Assembly (NCBI GenBank): GCA_937967325.1 | Contig: CALBSQ010000212.1 | Coordinates: 1-51,758, forward strand | DNA: 51,758 nucleotides | Source of the DNA: an uncultured Chloroflexota bacterium | Lineage (GTDB): Bacteria; Chloroflexota; UBA4733 | Direction of reading: 5' to 3' | In this document: positions 1 to 6,699 of the stretch, in pieces | Position numbering within the stretch: position 1 is the first letter of the stretch | How the letters are laid out: each line of letters begins with the position of its first letter | Position numbers and translations under genes: made by a program | Notes under the pieces: model-generated | The model's input: the letters and a program-made list of their open reading frames with translations, nothing else | Database searches by the model: none | What the model was told of the DNA's origin: nothing

Positions 1-8
1 TCGGCTTC

Positions 9-560
9 GTGTCGATGGGCTATGGCCAGACCTGGTGGCTGCAGCCGGAGACGCTCGCTGCGCCGCCGCCAACGCCGGCGCAGGTGGCCTTCGCGGAAGC
101 AGTGGCTCGGGGCGACCTGGCGGCGCTGGACGCGCTGGGCGGACAGCTTCTGCCCGACACGCCTGATGCGCCGCTGGCGAACGGGATGTCGCCGCTGCAG
201 CTCGCCGTCAAGATGGGGCAGCCAAAAGCCGCGACGTGGCTGGTCGCACATGGCGCCACGCTCGATATCCTCTCTGCCTGGGATTTGGGTTGGAAGGATC
301 GTGTGCCCCGCCTCCTGGCCGAATCGCCCGACCTGGGTAACCGTCGCTCCGGCGACTGGCAGGCCACACCCCTTCATGAAGCCGCCGTCCGCGGCGACGT
401 GGAGCTGGCCCGCTTGCTGCTGGCCGCTAATCCGGCCCTGGACGCTCAGGATGCGACCTTCCACTCCACCCCGCTGGGCTGGGCGCGGCACTTCGGGCGG
501 ACTGAGATCGCCGAACTGATCGAACAGCATCAGGAGGAGCGTCGGGCGCTCGGCGGTTGA
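9..560 (+). CDS. Ankyrin-repeat protein (5' end probably outside window)
   Basis: Ankyrin repeats are protein-protein interaction modules; no enzymatic domain is visible. Two or three repeats can be read: one around residues 58-85 (MSPLQLAVKMG, WLVAHGA), one around 118-142 (ATPLHEAAVRGD, ARLLLAANP) and a weaker one to about 172 (STPLGWARHFGR). The reading frame stays open to the window edge, and the GTG at 9 has no visible ribosome site, so the true start may lie upstream. The protein ends in a charged helix (EQHQEERRALGG). The partner is unknown. Confidence 0.75.
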   Translation: MSMGYGQTWWLQPETLAAPPPTPAQVAFAEAVARGDLAALDALGGQLLPDTPDAPLANGMSPLQLAVKMGQPKAATWLVAHGATLDILSAWDLGWKDRVPRLLAESPDLGNRRSGDWQATPLHEAAVRGDVELARLLLAANPALDAQDATFHSTPLGWARHFGRTEIAELIEQHQEERRALGG

Positions 561-614
561 AACCGTGGGGAACACGGAGAGACGTCGAGCCGAGCCCGTC
601 GGAGGTGGATACGA

Positions 615-1439
615 ATGGTGGAGCGCCGCTCCTGTAGCGTGCATCTCGCGACTGAGGCCCGACACCGATGCGACCGCTGCGGCAGGCCATTTTGCATGGC
701 CTGCCCGCGGCAGGCGCGGCACTCGCTGCTCTGCCCGCACTGCAGCGAGGAGGTGGGGCGCGCGCGGGTCCTCCAATCGCTCCCCGCGCGACTGCGCCGG
801 GCGTGGCCTGCTCCGGTTACTGGGCTGATAGTCGCTGTGTCATTATTCGGCGCGGTCAACCTTGTCCAGCGGCAACTGGGCGGCGCCGGGACCACGGGCA
901 GCGTCATGTGCGCCGGGATAGGAATGGCCATGAGCCAGCCGGGGCTTTCCGGCGGTGCGCCGCCGGCCGCCACGGCCACGCCAACACCCGTGGCGCCGCC
1001 GATACGGCCAGGCGTGCTGCAGCAGGTCGGCGCGACCATCGGTCCCGGTCATTTGACAGTCGAGGTCCGCGGAGCGGGTTTTCAGCGCGGTGAGCTGGTG
1101 TGCCTGCGCGGCGACCTCGGCGGGTAGGACAGAGACCATCAGCCACGCCACGACGATGTCGGCCCCATCTCGACCTCGGCCGGATCGGACGGAGGCTTCG
1201 TCGCGTCGGTGGACTTCGGGGCAGCCCCGGGCGCCTATATCGGCGCTTACGAGGTAAGTATTACCGCGATGGGCGTCGCGGAGATGCGCGCCAAGCTACC
1301 GCCAACGACCTGGAGGGGCGACGTGGACCGTACCGGGCCGCATGGCTTCGCGGCGACCGAGGTGCCGTCTGCGGAGCAACCGGCCGCTGCCGCGGCGCGC
1401 TCCGGTGATGCATCACCGTCACCAACGGCAGAGCGATGA
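615..1439 (+). pseudogene. B-box-like zinc-finger membrane protein, interrupted by in-frame TAG
   Basis: The first part (615-1127, 170 aa) has an N-terminal zinc-binding pattern (C..H, CDRC, CMAC, CPHC in residues 7-44), a membrane segment around 64-84, a Pro/Thr/Ala-rich linker and the start of a beta domain (VRGAGFQRGELV). A TAG at 1125-1127 ends it, but the same frame then runs open to a TGA at 1437-1439 and resumes beta-domain-like sequence (DGGFVASVDFG, GAYIGAYEVSI). The stretch just after the TAG looks foreign in this frame, while frame +2 reads TETISHATT, so two compensating frameshifts are also possible. The start ATG has GGAGG nine bases upstream. It is a broken gene or a sequencing error. 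Confidence 0.55.
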
Positions 1440-1835
1440 CGCGCTGCTGACGGAGGTGGTGGCGCCCGCCATCGCCGGGTCCATGCCGACGTGGCCGGCG
1501 TTCGGCACGAGCACCAGCCGCGCCGGGGTGCCGGCGGCCTGCAGGCGCTGGGCCAGCTCCTTCGATTGGCCGACCGGTACGAGCGGGTCCTTGGTCCCAT
1601 GCACGATGAAGTACGGCGGCTGGCGTGGCCCGATGTAGGTGACCGCGCTGGCAGCGCGCCCGGCGCACTTGGCCTCGTCGATCTGGGCGGGGAACTGATA
1701 CAGCGAGCCCAGGCCGTAGTCGATGGAGGCGAGGACGAAGCCCCGCCCGATGAGCGATCGCTGCATCTGGTCGAAGGCGGCGCCGTCGCTGGCCCGGCCG
1801 CCATAGAGCCAGGCGCTGCCGTGGATGTAGAGCAC
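1419..1835 (-). pseudogene. Alpha/beta hydrolase (esterase) remnant lacking the nucleophile region
   Basis: The sequence starts at the oxyanion-hole strand (VLYIHGSAWLYGG) and passes the usual DEAKCA helix. It then jumps directly to SAVTYIGP, PPYFIVHGTKDPLVPVGQS and LVLVPNAGH. In acetyl-esterase-type hydrolases roughly 80-100 residues lie between those blocks, including the catalytic GxSAGG elbow, and here they are absent. The acid (GTKD) and histidine (AGH) blocks remain. The region upstream of the GTG at 1835 seems to contain further esterase N-terminal sequence in shifted frames. Without the catalytic serine it cannot work as an esterase. It lies immediately downstream of the damaged epimerase. 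Confidence 0.6.
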
Positions 1836-1876
1836 GGCCGGCGTCGAGCGGCCGGACCTGGCGTCGACCGTGCCTG

Positions 1877-2620
1877 TCAGCTTCGAGCGGTCGCCCGGGC
1901 GTCCGGTCCTTGATGGGTTGGCTCGGGATATCGACCACTGCCGGGAAGCTGGGGCGGCTCCGCGCGATTCGGCTCGCGGTTGAGCGTGTGCAGCTCGAAG
2001 GCGGTGATCGGCGCGTCGTCGGCCACGTTGTAGGCGCGGCCGTCCACCCCATTGGCGCGCAGCGCCCGCAGCAGGCCCTGACCGACGTCGGCGTGGTGGA
2101 CCAAGTGCAGCCGCTGGTGGGCCGGCCAGCCCCGCGCCCAGCGCAGGCCGAGGCCGTGGTCGCGGTGGAGCTGGAGCAGCGCATCCTCGGCCGCCAGCTT
2201 GCTCCGTGGATAGGCGGCCTCCGCCGGTGGTCGCCGCTCGTCGTCCGCGCGCGTTGGCCGGCCGCGGCCCGGGCCGTAGACGAGGTTGATGCTGACGAAG
2301 ACGAACCGTGCCACACTTGCTTGCAGCGCCGCGCGGGCCAGCTCCACGGTGGCAGTCTGGTTGATCGCGACCGCCTCTTCCGCCGCGACGCCGCGGAAGG
2401 ATGCGCCCAGGTGGACGACCGCATCCGCGCCGTCCACAGCGCGTCGCAGGTCGCCGGGGTTCCGCAGGTCGCCCGTGGTCACCTCGGCGCCGCGTTGCCG
2501 AAGCGCCTCGGCCCGGCCGGCGTCGCGGACGAGAATGCGCACATCCTCTCCCTGGTCCAGCAGCCGCGGGACGAAGCGGCTGCCGACGCGACCGGTGGCT
2601 CCGGTGACGAGTACATGCAT
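1877..2620 (-). pseudogene. NAD-dependent epimerase/dehydratase with internal deletion
   Basis: This is an extended short-chain dehydrogenase. It has the dinucleotide motif GATGRVG at residues 7-13, a DLRNP acidic strand end, and the catalytic YPRSK. After GLGLR the sequence continues at WARGWPAHQRLHLVHHADV, so the segment that normally carries the V-R-x-x-x-V-Y-G strand seems to be missing. The C-terminus (after ITAFELHTLNREP) runs into unrelated sequence that resembles esterase in another frame. The ATG at 2620 (MHVLVTGATG) is chosen over upstream in-frame codons because the fold begins there. The deletion, tail fusion and decayed neighbour point to a pseudogene, although the frame itself is open. 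Confidence 0.55.
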
Positions 2621-2831
2621 AACGAGAACGCCCCTTCCTGTGCCGGCTATCATACGCCGGGCAATGATAGTCCTCCTCATTTCGAGTGACCAGGGTGAGG
2701 CCGTGCTCCAGCGCCGTGGCCGTTGCTGGAGGCTCGGCACTGTCAGATCGCCTCTCCGCCGGCCGCCCGTCCAGCGACGCGTCCGCGTTCGATTAGTGAA
2801 CCGGTGGACGAGAGCGGTATTCCCATGGAGT

Positions 2832-3068
2832 TTACCGCTTGCATTCCGGACGCTTTGGGCCGTGTCTCATCCCGCTGGCGGGACAGCGCGATGCCTCGCC
2901 GCGGTCGTGGGCACGGGACCCCGCGTTAGCGGTGGGCAGCTCTGCCCGGCGCGGGGTCGGCTGGCCGCAGGACGGCGCGGCCGTGACGACCGGACCGCCA
3001 ACGGGCCGTGCATAGCCGATGAGCACCAGGAGCACCCCGGCCGCAATAACCGTGATTCGCCCGGTCAC
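2832..3068 (-). CDS. Possible small secreted or membrane-anchored protein
   Basis: This short reading frame starts at a GTG preceded by GGGAG. It encodes a hydrophobic N-terminal segment (ITVIAAGVLLVLIGYA) followed by about 55 hydrophilic residues with no recognised domain. It follows the damaged membrane gene at 3152-3718 on the same strand. The tail is Arg/Pro-rich and could be read-through of non-coding DNA. No family is recognised. The rest of 2621-3151 shows nothing convincing. Confidence 0.25.
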   Translation of the reverse strand: MTGRITVIAAGVLLVLIGYARPVGGPVVTAAPSCGQPTPRRAELPTANAGSRAHDRGEASRCPASGMRHGPKRPECKR

Positions 3069-3151
3069 GCCGCTCCCACCTCTCCCTGTTGCTCCAACAC
3101 CCGATTGGAGTGCCAATCCCCCATCGGCCCCGCATCGCGCCATCGGCCGGC

Positions 3152-3718
3152 TCAGCGCCATGCGGCGAGCACGAGGAGCAAGCCGCCGCCAAGCGCAATG
3201 CCGGTGTTCAGGCGTCGCACGACCGTGCGCAGCGTCGCGAGCAAGCGAGGGGTCTGCGCGGGGTCGCCGGGACTTAGGATCTGAACCAGCGGCGGGCCTT
3301 CTCGGGCCAAGCCATAGGCGGCGCCGGAGAGGGCGCCCCACAATGGTCCCGCCGTCAGTTGAGCGCCCAGTACCATCAGGAAGGCGGAGTGCGGGATGGT
3401 CGTCACCACGCCGCTGCCGAGCGTCGCCCCCCACAGGGTGTAGAGGCGCCCGACCGGCATCCACCGCGACCAGGAGCGCGGTACCTCCTTTGCCGACCGA
3501 GCCTCGGCGGGACGGCCCGCAGCCCCAGAGCGACGGCAACGACTGCCGCCGCCCCGGTGAACTACGGTCGCCATGCGGGCAAGACCAGCCACGGGCCGAT
3601 CAGGCCGAGGAACCCCGTTGGCCGCGCCGCCGGTCGCGGCGTCGGCGACATGGAGGATCCCAGCCCGAACCGCTGTCCATTTCCTTCCTCGACCGAGGAA
3701 GTCCAGGCCCATGGCCAT
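3152..3718 (-). pseudogene. Integral membrane protein, N-terminus frameshifted
   Basis: The C-terminal half reads as a good membrane protein: RLYTLWGATLGSGVVTTIPHS, a second hydrophobic stretch through GAQLTAGPLWGALSGAAYGL, a cytoplasmic loop, and a last segment (ALGGGLLLVLAAW). This resembles membrane partners found beside MauE-type proteins in some bacteria (family recollection, not verified). The N-terminal half in the same frame is Arg/Gly-rich and not membrane-like, whereas a neighbouring frame reads GFLGLIGPWLVLPAW, a plausible first helix. A frameshift between about 3480 and 3600 is therefore likely. The intact portion is about 3152-3480. Confidence 0.4.
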
Positions 3719-3890
3719 GCTGACCGGTCAAGGCGAGCGCGCCAAGAAACGTCCTTGCCGCAAGCGCCGAAGCAGCCACAATGCACCTGCATATGGCGCG
3801 CCAGAACCCATGCATCCACACGGTAAAGATTGTAAAGAGCCCTGTCGTCGCGCCCATAACGATCCGGAGCGACCGCGAGATGGCCAACAG
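3600..3890 (-). pseudogene. MauE/DoxX-like membrane protein remnant, frameshifted
   Basis: Two overlapping minus-strand frames each hold part of a MauE-like protein. One gives a membrane helix (MGATTGLFTIFTVWM, near 3810-3860). The other gives the CGCFG motif (VHCGCFGACGKDVSW, near 3740-3790), which in MauE/DoxX-type proteins follows that helix. Reading both requires a frameshift between them. MauE proteins are inner-membrane proteins linked to disulfide or quinone redox chemistry. The link to the adjacent membrane gene fits, but the call depends on a short motif. Confidence 0.35.
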
Positions 3891-3957
3891 CAGCGCCCAG
3901 ACGCGGCATAGGCGCCGATCGGAGGGGTAGAGCTAGGTCGATCCGACGCCTACGGAT

Positions 3958-4215
3958 CTATGGGTATGCATCCTTGCGATCGGCGACGGTGATGAGCCGG
4001 ATCTCCTGAGCGTTGTCGTCTACTTCATACACGATGCGACAGTCTCCCACGCGTACCCGGTAGGAGTTTGCAGAGCCTTTGAGCTTCTTCACGCCAAGTG
4101 GCCGCGGAACATCGCGAAGGGAGGTGATGCGCTCGTCTACTCGATCAAAGACGGTTGAGGACAGCGCATCAAGCTACTTCTGGACACGCTTCGGAACGCG
4201 GAGGCGGTACGGCAC
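3958..4215 (-). pseudogene. RelE/ParE-family toxin with a nonsense codon at position 14
   Basis: From the GTG at 4215 the frame reads VPYRLRVPKRVQK, then TAG (4174-4176), then continues without interruption to the stop at 3958-3960. The downstream part is unmistakable RelE/ParE: FDRVDERITSL, RPLGVKKLKG, YRVRVGDCRIVYEVDD, IRLITVADRKDAYP. RelE/ParE toxins cleave ribosome-bound mRNA or poison gyrase. The codon replaced is where homologues normally have Glu (QKELDAL), so a single GAG-to-TAG change explains the break. The start overlaps the stop of the upstream frame (TAGTG), the usual antitoxin-toxin arrangement. It is probably inactive unless the amber is suppressed. The remnant is short and has no other damage. 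Confidence 0.75.
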
Positions 4216-5081
4216 TAGCCGCGACGCTCACGGCGCTGACGCGCGTAGTCCTCATAGTCAATAACGTCACCGGCGGCAATCTGGGCATGCGCTTCTTCGA
4301 TTGCGGCGCGCAGTTCCGGGGATTGCTCCCAATCCTGATCCTCCAGCTCTTCGAGCACGAGTCTGGGGATATGGCGTTGTTCTTCTTCCGGCTGCTGTTG
4401 GGCCCGCTCGGCAACGGGCGCGAAGGCATCCCATCCATCCTTACCGGTGCAGTGGATGAAGGTGCGTGGCAAGGCGAGGGCGGCCGGATTGCGCCAGCGC
4501 GCCGGGTCCAGGTACGTCTTGGCCGGATGCGGGACCATGTTGCGGAGCATCCAGCGCATATCGGCCTTGGTGATGGCGCCTCGTTCGAGGAGGTGGGCGA
4601 AGTCCGCTTCGGTGGCCGGCGCTTCTGCCGCCGGAAGCTCCTCGGCGTTCGCCGGCCGCAGTTGCCAGCCCCGCCGCCGCCACTGCTCCCCGCGCTCGAC
4701 GCTCCGGCCGGGGTAGAGGTCGCCGTGAGGTGGCGGCATCAGGTCGACCAGGGCCTGCCCGTCGCCCGGCACGTTGGCGTCCAGGTACACCAGGTGGGCG
4801 AGCCGTTCCGGAACGCGGTCGGCCACTCCCGTGATGACGTTCCCCCCATAGCTGTGCCCGACCAGGACTACCTCGGAGAGTTCCTCGAAGGTGAGCACGC
4901 CCACGATATCCAGGATATGGGTGTCGAGCCCGGCGCCGGCGTGGTTGAGGTGGACCCGTTCCCCACAGCCGGTGAGGGTGGGGGTGTAGACATCGTGCCC
5001 AGCGGATCGCAGCAACGGGCCCACTTTCTTCCAGATCCAGCCGCCGCCGCTGGCGCCGTGTACCAGGACAAGCGTTGCCAT
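4215..5081 (-). CDS. Alpha/beta hydrolase fused in frame to an antitoxin C-terminal half
   Basis: Residues 1 to about 225 are an alpha/beta hydrolase of the EstC/salicylate-esterase-like type: LVLVHGASGGGWIWKKV oxyanion loop, nucleophile elbow VGHSYGGNV, and DPARW and TFIHCTGKDGWDAF near the acid. The expected C-terminal catalytic histidine block (usually GHxxM) is absent. Instead, after the shared-looking AERAQ, the frame continues with an antitoxin-like tail: LVLEELEDQDWEQSPELR, AAIEEAHAQIAAGDVIDY, EDYARQRRERR. This matches the toxin-binding half of small RHH/Phd-like antitoxins, and the RelE-type toxin starts at its stop codon. The fusion probably arose by deletion between the two genes, removing both the hydrolase His and the antitoxin DNA-binding part. 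The hydrolase part is likely catalytically dead. A GGGAG ribosome site lies ten bases before the ATG. Confidence 0.7.
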   Translation of the reverse strand: MATLVLVHGASGGGWIWKKVGPLLRSAGHDVYTPTLTGCGERVHLNHAGAGLDTHILDIVGVLTFEELSEVVLVGHSYGGNVITGVADRVPERLAHLVYLDANVPGDGQALVDLMPPPHGDLYPGRSVERGEQWRRRGWQLRPANAEELPAAEAPATEADFAHLLERGAITKADMRWMLRNMVPHPAKTYLDPARWRNPAALALPRTFIHCTGKDGWDAFAPVAERAQQQPEEEQRHIPRLVLEELEDQDWEQSPELRAAIEEAHAQIAAGDVIDYEDYARQRRERRG

Positions 5082-5162
5082 CGGACCACGCTCCCATCTT
5101 TCACGCCGGGGAGTTGATTCTATCGTCCAGATCGCGCGGCGGCGTCGCTACCCGATGGAGTG

Positions 5163-5191
5163 TGTGTTCCGTTGTGGTATGGTGGAACACA
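5163..5191 (+). promoter_or_regulatory. Leaderless promoter and inverted-repeat operator of the DUF433/DUF5615 pair
   Basis: A perfect 8-bp inverted repeat (TGTGTTCC at 5163-5170, GGAACACA at 5184-5191) flanks a 13-base spacer that ends in TATGGT (5178-5183). That -10-like box lies eight bases before the ATG at 5191, so the transcript would begin at or next to the start codon. No ribosome site is present. The repeat encloses the -10 box and touches the start codon, as expected for autorepression by the antitoxin. No clear -35 was found. Confidence 0.5.
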
Positions 5192-5619
5192 TGGACAACG
5201 AACCTGTCTCCGAGCATCTCACGCTGCGGGTTTCCGCACGGCTCGTCAACGAGCTGTCGGCAGCGGCGAGGCGACGCGGCCTCGCTCCCACGGCGCTGGC
5301 ACGCACCTATCTCGAGGAGGGGCTGCGCATGGATCGCTACCCCGGCCTGGTCTTCCGCGATCGCGCCGGGGGGCGTCGGGTGGGCTTCGCCGGGCGCCGG
5401 ATCGACGTCTGGCAGGTGATTGAGACCCTGCGCGCATCCGATGGCAATCTGGAGGAGACGGCGGACTACTTGCAGCTCCGCCCGGACCAGGTGCGCACGG
5501 CCATTGCCTATGCTGCCGACTTCCCGGTGGAGATCGACGACATGATCCGCGCCAATCGGGAGGAAGCAGAGCGGGCGCAGGCGGCGGACGCGCGCCAACG
5601 GGCCGTGCTCGGCCGGTGA
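5191..5619 (+). CDS. DUF433-domain antitoxin
   Basis: This 142-residue protein has an N-terminal ribbon-helix-helix-like segment (LTLRVSARLVNELSAAARRRG) and a DUF433 domain (YPGLVFRDRAGGRRVGFAG, IDVWQVIETLRA, NLEETADYLQL, QVRTAIAYAADF). DUF433 proteins are antitoxins paired with DUF5615 PIN-like toxins. The start is set at the ATG at 5191, because 12 upstream in-frame residues are Cys/Met-rich and overlap the promoter. The last four bases overlap the toxin start. The protein probably binds the toxin through its acidic C-terminal helix and represses its own promoter. Confidence 0.8.
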   Translation: MDNEPVSEHLTLRVSARLVNELSAAARRRGLAPTALARTYLEEGLRMDRYPGLVFRDRAGGRRVGFAGRRIDVWQVIETLRASDGNLEETADYLQLRPDQVRTAIAYAADFPVEIDDMIRANREEAERAQAADARQRAVLGR

Positions 5620-5978
5620 AGCTGCTGCTGGACGAGATGCTCGACCGTGAGCTGGCCGTCCAGCTGCGACGACGAGGCCACGATGTCGTGGCCGTTCAGG
5701 AGCGGCCCGACCTGTGGGGCACGCCCGACGAGGTGCTGCTGTGCGAGGTGGCGTACCGGGAGGGACGGGTGCTGGTCACCGATAGCCTGAGGGACTTCCT
5801 TCCCCTGCACACCGCGATTCTTGACAGCGGCGGCCATCACGCCGGAATGCTGCTGGCGCCGGCTGGAAAATATCTGAGGGCTAAGCGAGCGCTGGGACAT
5901 TGGGTCACCGCGCTGGATACCTACCTGTCGACGTTACCGGAAGGGTCCGGCCTGGCTGACACCTACGCCTGGCTCTGA
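5616..5978 (+). CDS. DUF5615 PIN-like toxin
   Basis: Domain order and motifs fit the DUF5615 (PIN-like) family: KLLLDEMLDRELAVQLRRRGHDV carries the first acidic residues, PDEVLLCEVAYREGRVLVTDS the central acidic strand, and DFLPLH the conserved loop. PIN-fold proteins are metal-dependent RNases. The GTG start overlaps the antitoxin stop (GGTGAAG), which implies translational coupling. The length of 120 aa is normal for the family, and no damage is visible, unlike the RelE system next door. Confidence 0.8.
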   Translation: MKLLLDEMLDRELAVQLRRRGHDVVAVQERPDLWGTPDEVLLCEVAYREGRVLVTDSLRDFLPLHTAILDSGGHHAGMLLAPAGKYLRAKRALGHWVTALDTYLSTLPEGSGLADTYAWL

Positions 5979-5997
5979 CGGCAACATTGGACCTGAC

Positions 5998-6699
5998 TTA
6001 ATGCCCCGCCAAGCCCCTTCCTCCGCCTTCCGCTCGTGTCTCCTGCCACTCAGGCGATGTCCACTGGCCGTGGCTCGCCCTCCGCCGCTGCTGGACGGCC
6101 GCGTCCAGGTCAAACTCCAGCTCCCGCGAGGGCAGCCCCTGTCCGGCGGCCTCCGCCTCTCGCAGCCGCTCGCCCGCCTCCCGGCCGATCCAATCTGGCA
6201 GCGCCCAGCCGCTATGGTGCTGTATGGCGCGTGCGCCCAGTTCGGTCCAGCCGTCCGGCGTGTCCGCCGCGGTCGTTAGCTCCTCCTCTTCTGGCTCGAA
6301 CGGCGCATCGAGGCGGGCAGGCGTAGCCAGCAGCCGGAGCTGGCCGCGGTTCCGCGGGATGCGGAAGAGGTGGCCACGCGGGGCGGGACTGTAGTTGGCT
6401 TGCCGCGAGTCGCCGGGCGGCAGCACGACGACGTCGCCGAGCCAACGCTCCTCGAACTGGTCGGCGGTGGCGTCCACCATGGTCCCATCGGCGCGCTGGT
6501 TCCAGCAGTGGATCCAGCAGATGCCGCCGTCCAGCAGGCGCAGGTGGCCCCAGCGATAGGCCCAGCCCAGCTCCGCCGCGATGGCCTCGGAGACCTTGCC
6601 GCAGCGGCCGTCCGGCCGGCCGCTGGCCAGCCGCACGCGGCGGCGGATCGCTCGCGCCTGCTCGATCTTGTCCGTTTCGCCACGTGTCGGATGCGGCAC
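5998..6699 (-). CDS. Conserved hypothetical, possible papain/transglutaminase-like fold
   Basis: The 233-residue product has a Cys-His-Asp order: GRCGKVSEAIAAELGW (Cys 33), CWIHCWN (His about 63), DGTMVDATADQF (Asp about 76). This pattern is typical of small transglutaminase/NlpC-like cysteine folds, in which an HxW-N strand is followed by VDATxDQ. The remaining two-thirds is charged and has no known domain. The GTG start sits immediately after the stop of the solute-binding protein gene, so the two may be co-transcribed. The catalytic assignment is inference from three short motifs. Confidence 0.5.
   Translation of the reverse strand: MPHPTRGETDKIEQARAIRRRVRLASGRPDGRCGKVSEAIAAELGWAYRWGHLRLLDGGICWIHCWNQRADGTMVDATADQFEERWLGDVVVLPPGDSRQANYSPAPRGHLFRIPRNRGQLRLLATPARLDAPFEPEEEELTTAADTPDGWTELGARAIQHHSGWALPDWIGREAGERLREAEAAGQGLPSRELEFDLDAAVQQRRRASHGQWTSPEWQETRAEGGGRGLAGH

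Noticed and set aside
1261..2424. 387-codon minus-strand frame across the esterase and epimerase
   Set aside because: The product is Arg/Ser-rich low-complexity sequence. Only a short part resembles an esterase start, which is better explained by frameshift in the decaying gene.
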